DNA of 64,000 nt. Source: Streptomyces eurythermus (GTDB taxonomy: Bacteria > Actinomycetota > Actinomycetes > Streptomycetales > Streptomycetaceae). Of the stretch, positions 48,190-56,944 are shown piece by piece. The notes under the pieces were generated by a model, which did not search any database, was not told the origin of the DNA, and worked only from the letters and a program-made list of their open reading frames with translations. A program made the position numbers and the translations under genes. Every line of letters starts with the position of its first letter. Position 1 is the stretch's first letter. The stretch covers positions 186,001-250,000 of the forward strand of contig NZ_BMSK01000009.1 in the NCBI RefSeq assembly GCF_014649115.1, read 5' to 3'.

Positions 48190-48468
48190 TCAGCGCATGC
48201 CGCCGGCCACGGCCGGCAGGATCGTGACGCTGTCGCCGTCGGACAGCTTGGTGTTGATGCCGTCCAGGAAGCGGACGTCCTCGTCGTTCAGGTACACGTT
48301 GACGAAGCGGCGCAGCTGGTCGCCGTCCACGATGCGGGCCTGGATGCCGGCGTGCCGGGTCTCGAGGTCGGCGAACAGGTCGGCGAGGGTGTCGCCGTTG
48401 CCCTCCACCGCCTTCTGACCGTCGGTGTACTGGCGGAGGATGGTCGGGATGCGGACCTCGATGGCCAT
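48190..48468 (-). CDS. cysO: Sulfur-carrier protein CysO (MoaD/ThiS family)
   Basis: A 92-residue ubiquitin-fold protein: MAIEVRIPTILRQYTDGQKA, then NVYLNDEDVRFLDGINTKLS and the C-terminus TILPAVAGGMR. The Gly-Gly must be freed of the last Met-Arg before adenylation and sulfur loading; the Mec metalloprotease (48739-49161) is the expected processing enzyme. CysM lies downstream on the same strand. A leader-peptide ORF stands 95 bp upstream. Confidence 0.93.
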   Translation of the reverse strand: MAIEVRIPTILRQYTDGQKAVEGNGDTLADLFADLETRHAGIQARIVDGDQLRRFVNVYLNDEDVRFLDGINTKLSDGDSVTILPAVAGGMR

Positions 48469-48563
48469 GGCTCAGGGCTCCTGTCGGAAGGTGTCGTCGG
48501 TTCGGTCAGGCGCGCGGCGGCGGCCCGCCGCGGCGCGGGGCCGTACGGCGGCAGCGGCGCGGT

Positions 48564-48659
48564 TCAACAAAGGGCGCTGTTCAGCCTGCACAGGTCGACG
48601 TGCAGCCGCGCCACGAGCAGCGTGCCCGGCGCCCTGTCGCCCACGTCGAGAAGAACCAT
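48564..48659 (-). promoter_or_regulatory. Cysteine-type leader peptide (cis-regulatory uORF) before cysO
   Basis: A 31-codon minus-strand frame begins ATG at 48659 and ends TGA at 48564. It encodes a peptide ending RLHVDLCRLNSALC. The RxHVDLCRxxSAxC ending matches the actinobacterial leader peptides found upstream of sulfur-assimilation genes, which sense cysteine-tRNA supply through Cys codons. A second Cys is the last residue. It lies between mec and cysO, so it would control cysO-cysM. Confidence 0.8.
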
Positions 48660-48738
48660 GGGCTCATCGTATCGATTCCCGGCCCGCGGCCCGGAGTGTG
48701 ATTCCGCATGCCGGACGGATATCGTCCGCTGGGCGAGA

Positions 48739-49161
48739 TCAGTAGTCCGTCACGACCCTGACCTCCTCCTCGGTGACCTGGCCGTCCACGATCCGGAAGG
48801 AGCGGAACTGGAAGTCGCCGAGGCCGTCGGTGTCGGCGGTGGAGACCAGGACGTAGTGGGCGCCGGGTTCGTTGGCGTAGGAGATGTCGGTGCGCGACGG
48901 GTATGCCTCGGTGGCGGTGTGGGAGTGGTAGACGACCACCGGCTCCTCGTCGCGGTCGTCCATCTCGCGGTAGAGCTTGAGGAGATCACCGGAGTCGAAC
49001 TCGTAGAAGGTGGGCGACATCGCCGCGTTCAGCATGGGGATGAAGCGCTCGGGGCGGTCCGAGCCCGCCGGGCCCGCCACCACGCCGCACGCCTCGTCGG
49101 GGTGGTCCGCGCGCGCGTGGGCGACGATCTGGTCGTACAGGGCCTGGGTGATGGTCAGCAT
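48739..49161 (-). CDS. mec: Mec-type JAMM metalloprotease
   Basis: A 140-residue Mov34/JAMM zinc peptidase. The motif is complete: Glu23 in PDEACG, HSHTATEAYPSRTD with His79-x-His81, Ser89 and Asp92 (HxHx7Sx2D). In Mycobacterium the homologue Mec+ cleaves cysteine from CysO-Cys after CysM action and can trim the CysO C-terminus. It is 80 bp upstream of the leader peptide. The upstream start is clear (MLTITQAL). Confidence 0.93.
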   Translation of the reverse strand: MLTITQALYDQIVAHARADHPDEACGVVAGPAGSDRPERFIPMLNAAMSPTFYEFDSGDLLKLYREMDDRDEEPVVVYHSHTATEAYPSRTDISYANEPGAHYVLVSTADTDGLGDFQFRSFRIVDGQVTEEEVRVVTDY

Positions 49162-49180
49162 GGGGGTCAGGATAAGCAGA

Positions 49181-49217
49181 GGGCCGCTCCGTACCGAGGG
49201 GTGGTACGGAACGGCCC
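49181..49217 (-). terminator. Terminator of the amino-acid permease gene
   Basis: GGGCCGCTCCGTAC and GTACGGAACGGCCC form a 14-bp stem with one mismatch and a 9-nt loop, between the permease stop and the Mec start on the minus strand. Confidence 0.65.
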
Positions 49218-49307
49218 ACATGCCGGACGTCCTGAGCGGCGGCCGACGGGGGCGCCACGAGAGCTCCCGGCGGCCGGACGTCCCTTTCCGGGAGGTCCGG
49301 GGTCCTC

Positions 49308-50744
49308 TCAGCGCTTGCGGAAGGCGGCGGCCTCCGGGTCGCGGCGCCGGAGCACCAGGTAGGCGACGGCGAGGATCAGGCCCCACACCGGCGCGCAGTA
49401 CAGCGAGACCCGGGCGTCCTTGTCGATGCCCATCAGCACGATCACCATGCCGATGAAGGCGAGCGCGATCACGCTGGTCCACGGCGCGCCCGGGGCGCGG
49501 AACTCCGAGCGGGGCAGCTCGCCGCGGTCGGCCTTGGCCCGGTAGCGGATCTGGCAGATCAGGATGACGATCCAGGCCCACATGCCGGAGATGGTCGCGA
49601 AGGACACCACGTAGTCGAACGCCTTGCCCGGCCACTGGTAGTTGATCCAGACGCCGACCAGCATCAGCGCGGCGGAGAACGTGGTGCCGATCAGCGGGGT
49701 ACCGCTCGACGTCAGCTTGGTGAACGCCTTGGGACCCTGGCTGTTGAGCGCCAGGTCGCGCAGCATGCGGCCGGTGGAGTACATGCCGGAGTTGCAGGAC
49801 GACAGCGCGGCGGTGAGCACGACGAAGTTGACGATGCCCGCGCCGGCCGGGAGGCCCATCCGCTCGAAGGCGACCACGAAGGGGCTGTTGCCCGCGCTGA
49901 AGCTGGTCCACGGCACGACCGAGAGGATCATGATCAGCGCGCCGACGTAGAAGACGGCGATGCGCCACGGCACGGTGTTGATCGCCTTGGGCAGCACGGT
50001 CTTGGGGTCCTTGGACTCGCCCGCGGTCACACCGACCAGCTCGACGGCGAGGAAGGCGAACATCACCATCTGCAGCGTCATCAGCGTGTCGTCGACGCCG
50101 TGCGGGAAGAAGCCGCCCTGGTTCCACAGGTGGGCGACGGAGGCGGTGTCGCCGGCGTCGGAGAAGCCGATGGTGAGGATGCCGGCGCAGATCAGGATCA
50201 TGCCGATGATGGCGGTGACCTTGACCATGGAGAACCAGAACTCCAGTTCGCCGAAGAGCTTCACGGAGATCAGGTTGGCGCCGTAGAGGACGACGGTGAA
50301 CACCAGGGCCGACAGCCATTGCGGGATGTCGGTCCAGTACGTGATGTATTTCGCCGCCGCGGTGACCTCGGTGATGCCCGTGACCACCCAGAACAGCCAG
50401 TACGTCCAGCCGGTCACGAAACCGGCGAACGGGCCGATGAACTCCCGCGCGTAATCGGAGAACGAACCCGACACGGGGCGGTACATCAGCAGTTCGCCGA
50501 GTGCCCGCATGATCATGAAGATGATGAGGCCCGCGACGGCGTACGCCAGGATCAGGCTCGGACCGGCCTTGGAAATGCCCTTGCCCGCGCCGAGGAACAG
50601 GCCGGTGCCGATGGCCCCGCCGATGGCGATCATCTGGATCTGCCGGGCTCCGAGCCCGCGCTGATACCCCTCGCCGCCCTCGCTGCCCTCGGCCCCCGCG
50701 GCCTCATTGCCGTCGCGATGCTGATCGACCTGCGCTGAGGTCAT
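49308..50744 (-). CDS. APC-family amino acid permease
   Basis: A 478-residue transporter of the amino acid/polyamine/organocation family. RQIQMIAIGGAIGTGLFLGA is the family-defining first helix; RALGELLMYRPVSGSFSDYA and EFIGPFAGFVTGWTYWLFWV follow. Twelve membrane segments are visible to the end. Members of this subgroup carry Lys, Arg, Phe or GABA (YjeH/LysP/AroP types); I cannot choose between them. The start MTSAQVDQ at 50744 is chosen because upstream residues are not conserved in character and AAAGG lies 10 bp before it. Confidence 0.9.
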   Translation of the reverse strand: MTSAQVDQHRDGNEAAGAEGSEGGEGYQRGLGARQIQMIAIGGAIGTGLFLGAGKGISKAGPSLILAYAVAGLIIFMIMRALGELLMYRPVSGSFSDYAREFIGPFAGFVTGWTYWLFWVVTGITEVTAAAKYITYWTDIPQWLSALVFTVVLYGANLISVKLFGELEFWFSMVKVTAIIGMILICAGILTIGFSDAGDTASVAHLWNQGGFFPHGVDDTLMTLQMVMFAFLAVELVGVTAGESKDPKTVLPKAINTVPWRIAVFYVGALIMILSVVPWTSFSAGNSPFVVAFERMGLPAGAGIVNFVVLTAALSSCNSGMYSTGRMLRDLALNSQGPKAFTKLTSSGTPLIGTTFSAALMLVGVWINYQWPGKAFDYVVSFATISGMWAWIVILICQIRYRAKADRGELPRSEFRAPGAPWTSVIALAFIGMVIVLMGIDKDARVSLYCAPVWGLILAVAYLVLRRRDPEAAAFRKR

Positions 50745-51072
50745 GTGTGGTGCGCCTTTCTCCATACCGAACCGGGCCTTGCGTCGGCCTCGGATCGGAT
50801 CTCGATCCCCCCGGATTGATGGAGCTGTTGCCTGGCCGACGGTCGTCGGCTCGGTGGCGCACCCGGCCGAACATGGGTGGTGTTGGCCGGGCGGTCGTGA
50901 AGATTTATCACGGGCGCAATACTGATCACAGAGGGGCAGTGTGAGGCACCACACAGCCAAAACCGGACAAAGATGGTCCGAAGGTATCAAAAAAGGCCGG
51001 TATGGTAATGCGATCGTTATCCGGGTTTGAGCGTCCTCTGAGCGGACACCGATCGGAACCGGCCACTCCGCC
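50745..51072. promoter_or_regulatory. 328-bp regulatory spacer upstream of the permease gene
   Basis: No gene is evident. Two inverted repeats stand out: GTGTG-N6-CACAC (50939-50954) and CGTGA-N7-TCACG (50896-50912). Both lie 152-210 bp before the permease start and resemble operators of GntR- or CRP-type dimers. The stretch 50900-51030 is AT-rich, as expected for a promoter. CGGAC-N7-GTCCG (50964-50980) is a further short repeat. Confidence 0.45.
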
Positions 51073-51678
51073 TCACGGCAGCAAGGTCGACACCAAGGTC
51101 TCCTGGAGCCCGCCCAGCCAGAGGTAGGCCAGCACCATCGGCTTGCGCGGATCCTCCTCCGGCAGCCGGTAGAGCAGATCCGTGTCGTCCTCGTCGGTGA
51201 TCTCCAGCCGGGCGCCGATCGCCAGCCGCAGGTCGTTGAGGGCGCCGAGCCACTGCCGGGACTCCTCCGGCGTCAGCTTCAGCACCGCGCCGCCCTCCCC
51301 GGCCGGGGTGAGCGCGTCCAGGGAGCGGATCACGCCGAGCGCGCTCTCCCGCTTGCCCGCGCGCAGGTCGTTCTCCGTGTAGCGGCGGAACTCGGCGGAG
51401 TGCGCCCGCCGCTCCTCGGCCTCGGCCGGCGAGGCGGGGGCCTGCTCCGGGTCGCTGTAGGCGTCCGGGAAGAGCCTCCTGAGGACCGGGTCGGCCGGCG
51501 GCTCGCTCGGGCCCTCGGCAAACAGCTCGGCCAGCGGGTCGGCCGGGGCATCGGCGCCGGGGCCGGGACCGATCAGCTCCAGGAGCTGCACGGCCAGCGA
51601 GCGGATGATGGAGATCTCGACGTCGTCGAGCGCGACGGCCGCGCCGCCGCCGGGGAGCGGTTCGAAGTGTCCGGGCAT
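51073..51678 (-). CDS. DUF2017 protein
   Basis: A 201-residue protein of the DUF2017 family found next to clpS in actinobacteria. Helical N-terminal segment VEISIIRSLAVQLLELIGPG, an acidic Pro-rich middle, then EESRQWLGALNDLRLAIGAR (family signature) and KPMVLAYLWLGGLQETLVST. Role not established; conserved with ClpS, so a link to proteolysis is possible. Only 9 bp separate it from the clpS stop. Confidence 0.87.
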   Translation of the reverse strand: MPGHFEPLPGGGAAVALDDVEISIIRSLAVQLLELIGPGPGADAPADPLAELFAEGPSEPPADPVLRRLFPDAYSDPEQAPASPAEAEERRAHSAEFRRYTENDLRAGKRESALGVIRSLDALTPAGEGGAVLKLTPEESRQWLGALNDLRLAIGARLEITDEDDTDLLYRLPEEDPRKPMVLAYLWLGGLQETLVSTLLP

Positions 51679-51687
51679 CTGCGGCGT

Positions 51688-52005
51688 TTACTTCCGGTCC
51701 TGCTGGAGGGTGGCCCACAGTCCGTAGCCGTGCATCGCCTGCACGTCGCGCTCCATCTCCTCGCGGCTCCCGCTGGAGACGACCGCCCGGCCCTTGTGGT
51801 GGACGTCGAGCATGAGCTTGGTGGCCTTGTCCTTGGAGTAGCCGAAGTACGTCTGGAAGACGTAGGTGACGTAGCTCATGAGATTGACCGGGTCGTTGTG
51901 GACGATGGTGACCCAGGGGACGTCGGGTTCGGGTACGGCGGAGATCTCCTCCGCCGACTCGGTGCGTTCGATCTCTACGGGCGCGGGTGACGTCACACTG
52001 CCCAT
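51688..52005 (-). CDS. clpS: ClpS adaptor protein
   Basis: A 105-residue adaptor that feeds N-degron substrates to ClpAP/ClpCP. The ClpS core is present: PWVTIVHNDPVNLMSYVTYV (N-end-rule pocket with Asn-Asp) and MLDVHHKGRAVVSSGSREEM. The N-terminal 28 residues are flexible as usual. Normal length. It is divergent from pncB with 57 bp between and probably co-transcribed with DUF2017. Confidence 0.94.
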   Translation of the reverse strand: MGSVTSPAPVEIERTESAEEISAVPEPDVPWVTIVHNDPVNLMSYVTYVFQTYFGYSKDKATKLMLDVHHKGRAVVSSGSREEMERDVQAMHGYGLWATLQQDRK

Positions 52006-52062
52006 GCTGCCACGCCCTTCATAAATCGTCACACCGACGAAAAGGGAGTACGATTCCCCGAC

Positions 52063-53409
52063 ATGAACACAGCGGACCTTGGGCTGCCGGTGGATGTTCC
52101 CTCGACGGCGCTCTTCACGGACCAGTACGAGCTGACGATGCTGCGCGCCGCGCTGAAGGCCGGTACGGCCGAACGGCGGAGCGTGTTCGAGGTCTTCACC
52201 CGGCGGCTGCCGAACGGGCGCCGCTACGGCGTGGTGGCCGGGACCGGGCGGGTCCTGGACGCGGTGGAGAACTTCCGCTTCGACCCGGGCGTCCTCGGCT
52301 TCCTGCGCGAACGGCAGATCGTCGACGAGGACACCCTGAAGTGGCTCGCCGACTACCGCTTCAGCGGGGACATATGGGGTTACCCCGAGGGCGAGGTGTA
52401 CTTCCCCGGCTCGCCGATCCTGCGCGTCGAGGGCAGCTTCGCCGAGTGCGTCCTGCTGGAGACGGTGATCCTGTCCATCCTCAACCACGACTCCGCGATC
52501 GCCGCCGCCGCCTCCCGGATGGCCTCCGCCGCCGGTGACCGGCCGCTGATCGAGATGGGCGCCCGGCGCACCCACGAGCTGGCCGCGGTGGCCGCCGCCC
52601 GCGCCGCCTACGTCGGCGGCTTCGCCACCACCTCCGACCTCGCGGCCGGCTTCCGCTACGGCATCCCCACCGTGGGCACCTCGGCCCACGCCTTCACCCT
52701 GCTGCACGACCGCGAGCGGGACGCCTTCCAGGCACAGGTGGAGACCCTCGGCCGGGGCACCACCCTGCTGGTGGACACCTACGACGTCGCCGAGGCCGTC
52801 CGTACGGCCGTGGAGGTGGCCGGTCCCGAGCTGGGCGCGGTGCGCATCGACTCCGGCGACCTGCTGCTGGTGGCCCACCGGGTGCGGCAGCAGCTGGACG
52901 AGCTGGGCGCCACCGATACGAAGATCATCGTGACCTCCGACCTGGACGAGTACGCCATCGCCTCGCTGGCCGCCGCGCCCGTGGACGCCTACGGGGTGGG
53001 CACCCAGCTGGTGACCGGCTCCGGGCACCCCACCAGCTCCATGGTCTACAAGCTGGTCGCCCGCGCCGACTCCGCCGACCCGAAGGCGCCGCTGGTGCCG
53101 GTGGCGAAGAAGTCCAGCGGCGGCAAGATGTCGGTCGGCGGCCGCAAGTGGGCGGCGCGCCGGCCGGACGCGGACGGGATCGCCGAGGCCGAGGTCGTCG
53201 GCACCGGGCCGGTGCCGGCCGAGCTGGCCGACCGGCAGCTGCTGGTGCCGCTGGTGCGCGGCGGGACGGTGGTGGCCCGGGAGCCGCTGGACGTGCCACG
53301 GGAGCGGCACATCGCGGCGCGCGCCAATCTGCCGCTGTCCGCCACCCAGCTCTCGCGCGGGGAACCCGTCATCCCGACGGAGTACGTACACGGGCGCTCG
53401 GGTAGCTAA
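52063..53409 (+). CDS. pncB: Nicotinate phosphoribosyltransferase
   Basis: A 448-residue enzyme that makes nicotinate mononucleotide from nicotinate and PRPP, the first step of NAD salvage. Clear motifs: TDQYELTMLRAALKAGTAER at the start, FTRRLPNGRRYGVVAGTGRV, GARRTHELAAVAAARAAYVG, TSAHAFTLLHDRERDAFQAQ with the catalytic His, DTYDVAEAVRTAV and RIDSGDLLLVAHRVRQQLDE. The size fits this type. A nicotinamidase gene follows, supplying its substrate. Confidence 0.95.
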   Translation: MNTADLGLPVDVPSTALFTDQYELTMLRAALKAGTAERRSVFEVFTRRLPNGRRYGVVAGTGRVLDAVENFRFDPGVLGFLRERQIVDEDTLKWLADYRFSGDIWGYPEGEVYFPGSPILRVEGSFAECVLLETVILSILNHDSAIAAAASRMASAAGDRPLIEMGARRTHELAAVAAARAAYVGGFATTSDLAAGFRYGIPTVGTSAHAFTLLHDRERDAFQAQVETLGRGTTLLVDTYDVAEAVRTAVEVAGPELGAVRIDSGDLLLVAHRVRQQLDELGATDTKIIVTSDLDEYAIASLAAAPVDAYGVGTQLVTGSGHPTSSMVYKLVARADSADPKAPLVPVAKKSSGGKMSVGGRKWAARRPDADGIAEAEVVGTGPVPAELADRQLLVPLVRGGTVVAREPLDVPRERHIAARANLPLSATQLSRGEPVIPTEYVHGRSGS

Positions 53410-53503
53410 AGCGCGACCGCCGTCCGCCCCTTCCCACCCCTCCCGCACGAGCCCGGAAGTCTCTAGGCTCGGTTACTTCACTCTCAGTCGAAGGACACCC
53501 ACC

Positions 53504-54097
53504 ATGCGCCGCGCCTTGATCGTCGTAGATGTGCAGAACGACTTCTGCGAGGGGGGCAGCCTCGCGGTGGCCGGGGGGGCGGACGTGGCCGCCGCCGTCA
53601 CGGAACTGATCGGCGAGGCGGCGGGCACCGGGTACCGGCACGTGGTGGCCACCCGGGACCACCACATCGCGCCCGGCGGTCACTTCGCCGACGACCCCGA
53701 CTACGTCCGCTCCTGGCCCGCGCACTGTGTCGCGGGCACGGAGGGCGTGGGCTTCCACCCGAACTTCGCCCCCGCGGTCGCCTCCGGCGCGGTGGACGCC
53801 GTGTTCGACAAGGGGGCGTACGCGGCGGCGTACAGCGGCTTCGAGGGCACCGACGAGCACGGCGTGTCCCTGGCCGACTGGCTGCGCTCCCGGGAGATCA
53901 CGGAGGTGGACGTGGTGGGCATCGCCACGGACCACTGCGTACGGGCCACCGCCCTGGACGCGGCCCGCGAGGGCTTCCGCACCCAGGTCCTGCTGGACCT
54001 GACGGCCGGGGTGTCCCCCGAGACGACCGAGCGCGCCCTGGAGGAGCTGCGGGCGGCGGGCGTCGAACTGACCGGCAAGCCGGTGGTCGGCGGCTGA
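53504..54097 (+). CDS. pncA: Nicotinamidase (PncA)
   Basis: A 197-residue amidohydrolase of the isochorismatase fold converting nicotinamide to nicotinate. The triad is Asp9 (VVDVQNDF), Lys103 (FDKGAY) and Cys145 (TDHCVRATA). The metal site is DHHIAPGGHF (Asp52, His54, His60). Normal length. It lies 94 bp after pncB, whose product consumes nicotinate. An AAGGA ribosome site precedes its ATG. Confidence 0.96.
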   Translation: MRRALIVVDVQNDFCEGGSLAVAGGADVAAAVTELIGEAAGTGYRHVVATRDHHIAPGGHFADDPDYVRSWPAHCVAGTEGVGFHPNFAPAVASGAVDAVFDKGAYAAAYSGFEGTDEHGVSLADWLRSREITEVDVVGIATDHCVRATALDAAREGFRTQVLLDLTAGVSPETTERALEELRAAGVELTGKPVVGG

Positions 54098-54132
54098 GCG
54101 GGGCGGGCGCTGAGCGGGGCGGGGCGAGCGCG

Positions 54133-54465
54133 TCACCGTGCCGTCGCCGGCCCCCGCAGCAGCGCCCGGATGGGGTGCCACAGTTCCGTCGCCATGACGC
54201 CGCCGGCCGCCGTGGGGGCCGTGGGCGCCGTGCGCCAGACCAGGCCGTCGGGGTGGTGCAGGACCGCCGTGATCTCGTCCGGTGTCGGAGGCTCGGCGTT
54301 GCCCCGGAGGTACACCGCCCGCAGACCCAGGTTGCGGAGCCTGGTCAGGGCGCGTGCGCGGTTGGCGGCGTGCACGAGGATCCGTACCGCGGCAGAGCCG
54401 TACGGCAGGTTGAGTGCCACCACCACCGTGCCGTTCGGCAGCTTGCTGAAGCCTCCAGCGGCCAT
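54133..54465 (-). CDS. Conserved hypothetical, basic small protein
   Basis: A 110-residue protein with a beta-rich first half (GTVVVALNLPYGSAAVRILV), a basic helix (RARALTRLRNLGLRAVYLRG) and a Pro-rich acidic part (EPPTPDEITAVLHHPDGLVW). No family recognised and no membrane segment. Possibly a small nucleic-acid-associated protein. It converges on pncA with 35 bp between. Confidence 0.65.
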   Translation of the reverse strand: MAAGGFSKLPNGTVVVALNLPYGSAAVRILVHAANRARALTRLRNLGLRAVYLRGNAEPPTPDEITAVLHHPDGLVWRTAPTAPTAAGGVMATELWHPIRALLRGPATAR

Positions 54466-54528
54466 GCGGTCACTTCCCCGTTCCGGTCGGTGTCAATAAG
54501 CGGTCCACAGGACGCACCTAAACACGAT

Positions 54529-54558
54529 CGGCGGCAACCCGCCAGAGGGTTGCCGCCG
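54529..54558 (-). terminator. Terminator of the InhA-type protease gene
   Basis: CGGCGGCAACCC, loop GCCAGA, GGGTTGCCGCCG: a perfect 12-bp stem 28 bp after the stop codon on the minus strand. Confidence 0.75.
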
Positions 54559-54586
54559 ATACGCCTATGACCTGCGGTGATACGGG

Positions 54587-56944
54587 TTACTTCACCGCGG
54601 GGCCGACCTTGAGGGAGATCGTCGAGCCGTCCTTGGCCTCCTTGACGATCGTGATCTTGGTGTTGGTGTCAGTGACCTTCACGCCACCGGTCGGGTTCGC
54701 CGGGTCGTAGTAGGTGCTGGTGTGGTCGTTGAAGACCGGCACGCCCTTGGAGCCCTTGATCTTCAGCGCGACATCGGCCTTGTGCAGGGTGATGCCGTCC
54801 GTGGCGTACAGGCTGAACGGCGAGTCGTAGGCCTGGACGCGGTTGCGCAGCAGCGTGCCGTCGGCCCACTTCAGCGCCGTCGGGTGCGAGTCGACGGGGA
54901 GGATCAGACCGCTGCCCGGGTGACCGTTGGTGCTGTTGGTGTTGTTGTCCGCCTGGGAAGTGTCCCACTTCCAGATCAGCAGGCCGTTCTGGTACGGGTA
55001 GTGCTCCACCCAGTCCGGACGCGACGCGAAGCCGAAGTTGTACGGGCCCGTCCTCAGCGTCTTGTCGTACGACACGTACTGCCGGTTCTCGGCGATGTAG
55101 TACTGCTTGTAGTCCTTGGTGAAGGACGCGCCGATGCGGGAGAAGCCGTTCGCGGTCCAGCCGGCGTCCGCCTTCTCGGCGTCGTCCGAGAACAGCGCGG
55201 CGCCGTCGGCGGTCACGGTGATCTCGTCGGCGGTGAAGCCGTTCTCCGCGACACCGCCGTCGGTGGCGTAGCGGAAGCGCAGGTCGATCTTCTTGCCCGC
55301 GTAGGCGTCGAGCGGGAACGCCAGCTTCTTGTGCGTCTGCGAGAAGCCGCTCAGCGCGGGCTTGCCGCTGGCGTCCTTCGGCAGGGCCTGGCCGTCCGCC
55401 GTGCCGTCCAGCGCGGTCCAGTTGGCGCCGCCGTCGGTGGACACCTCGGTGTAGACGTAGTCGTAGCCGTCCTCGGTGGCCCACCAGCCGTCCAGGGTGA
55501 GGCTCGCCGAGGTCTTGCCGGTCAGATCCACGGACCGGGTCAGGGTGTTCTTCAGGTCGTTGCCGCTGCCGCTCCACCACTGGGTGGAGCCCTGGGCGGG
55601 CTGGGTGATCGTGGTGGTGACCGCCTTGTCGGGCAGGTTGACCACGAGGGCCTGCTTGTCGAAGGTGTTGTACTCGGCCGGGCCCAGCTTGTGCGTGGAC
55701 TGCTTGCCGGCCGTGGCGGTGTCGTAGTTCAGCCAGCCCAGCTGGAGCTTGTCCCAGGAGTTCATGTCACCGGGCAGGTCGCCGATGGAGTCCTCGCCCC
55801 GGCCGAGCCAGGAACCGGAGGACATCAGGGTCCAGAAGCCGGTGGAGTTGTCGCCGCCCGCGGTGTCGTACTCGTCCGGCAGGCCGAGGTCGTGGCCGTA
55901 CTCGTGGGCGAAGACGCCGAGGCCGCCGTTCTCCGGCTGGATGGTGTAGTCGCCGACCCAGATGCCGGTGTCGCCGACCTGGGTGCCGCCGAGCTTGTTG
56001 TCCTGCGGGCCGGTGGCACCGGCGTCGGTGCCGAAGGCGTACCAGCGGTGGGCCCAGATCGCGTCCGTGCCCTGGGCGCCGCCGCCCGCGGACTCGTCCT
56101 CACCGGCGTGCACGATCTGGAAGTGGTCGACGTAGCCGTCCGGCTCGTTGAAGTTGCCGTCGCCGTCGTAGTCGTACCGGTCCCACTGGTCGTACTGGGC
56201 GAGGTCCTTCTTGATGTCGGCGTCGGTGCGGCCGGCCGCCTTCTGCTGGGCGACCCAGGCGCTCAGGCCGTCGCTGACGACGTTCCACACGCTCGGGCAG
56301 TTGGTGGAACCGCACGCGTTGTTGCCGTAACGGGCCTCGTTGTAGGGCACCTTGACCCAGTCGGTGACCTCGCCGGAGACCGAGTAGCGGCCCGAGGACT
56401 GCTTCTCGTAGTACTTCTTCAGCGACTCGGTCTTCTCGCCGGTGCCGAAGTAGAGGTCCTGGTAGTGCTTCTGGTCGTAGTCCTGCTGCCAGGCCGTGGA
56501 GTTGTCCTTGGTGCGGTCCGGCGCGGCGATCTGGTTGTGCAGCGGGCCGGGCGTGCCGCCGAGCTTGGGGTCCGTCTTGTCCCCGAACTCCACCAGGATG
56601 GTGAAGATCTTGTCGGTCTTCTCGCGGCTCAGCTCGACGTACTTGCTCTTGCCCTTGCGGCTCTTGAGCTTGACGACCTTCGAGCCGTTGCGCTCCTGCG
56701 CGGTGGCCTCGCCGGATATGAGCTGGTTCAGGGCCTCTTCACGCTGGGCGTCCTGGGTCTTGCTCAGGGGGCCGTCCAGGTCGTGCTTCTGCTGCTTCAC
56801 CGGCGCCGGGTCGTGCCGGTTCGCGGCGGCGGGCCGGGGCTGGGTGCCCGCCTCGGCGACGGCGAACGTCGCGAACGAGGCGGACGCCGCCGCGAGGGTC
56901 ACGCCGATGGCGGCCGCTCTGAACGTCCAGGATCTGCTGGTCAC
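54587..56944 (-). CDS. Secreted M6 metalloprotease (immune inhibitor A family)
   Basis: A 785-residue secreted zinc protease. The signal peptide covers about residues 1-38 (SWTFRAAAIGVTLAAASASF), then a propeptide to about 100. The catalytic domain holds HEYGHDLGLPDEYDTAGGDN with the zinc site His347/His351 and Glu348, plus GWLNYDTATAGKQ; it ends near 480. A beta-rich region (490-650) with jelly-roll strands (GYDYVYTEVSTDGGANWTAL) and a C-terminal domain follow. Family members digest host or matrix proteins. GTG at 56944 follows GGAGGAAC. A strong terminator and an inverted repeat upstream suggest growth-phase control. Confidence 0.93.
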   Translation of the reverse strand: MTSRSWTFRAAAIGVTLAAASASFATFAVAEAGTQPRPAAANRHDPAPVKQQKHDLDGPLSKTQDAQREEALNQLISGEATAQERNGSKVVKLKSRKGKSKYVELSREKTDKIFTILVEFGDKTDPKLGGTPGPLHNQIAAPDRTKDNSTAWQQDYDQKHYQDLYFGTGEKTESLKKYYEKQSSGRYSVSGEVTDWVKVPYNEARYGNNACGSTNCPSVWNVVSDGLSAWVAQQKAAGRTDADIKKDLAQYDQWDRYDYDGDGNFNEPDGYVDHFQIVHAGEDESAGGGAQGTDAIWAHRWYAFGTDAGATGPQDNKLGGTQVGDTGIWVGDYTIQPENGGLGVFAHEYGHDLGLPDEYDTAGGDNSTGFWTLMSSGSWLGRGEDSIGDLPGDMNSWDKLQLGWLNYDTATAGKQSTHKLGPAEYNTFDKQALVVNLPDKAVTTTITQPAQGSTQWWSGSGNDLKNTLTRSVDLTGKTSASLTLDGWWATEDGYDYVYTEVSTDGGANWTALDGTADGQALPKDASGKPALSGFSQTHKKLAFPLDAYAGKKIDLRFRYATDGGVAENGFTADEITVTADGAALFSDDAEKADAGWTANGFSRIGASFTKDYKQYYIAENRQYVSYDKTLRTGPYNFGFASRPDWVEHYPYQNGLLIWKWDTSQADNNTNSTNGHPGSGLILPVDSHPTALKWADGTLLRNRVQAYDSPFSLYATDGITLHKADVALKIKGSKGVPVFNDHTSTYYDPANPTGGVKVTDTNTKITIVKEAKDGSTISLKVGPAVK

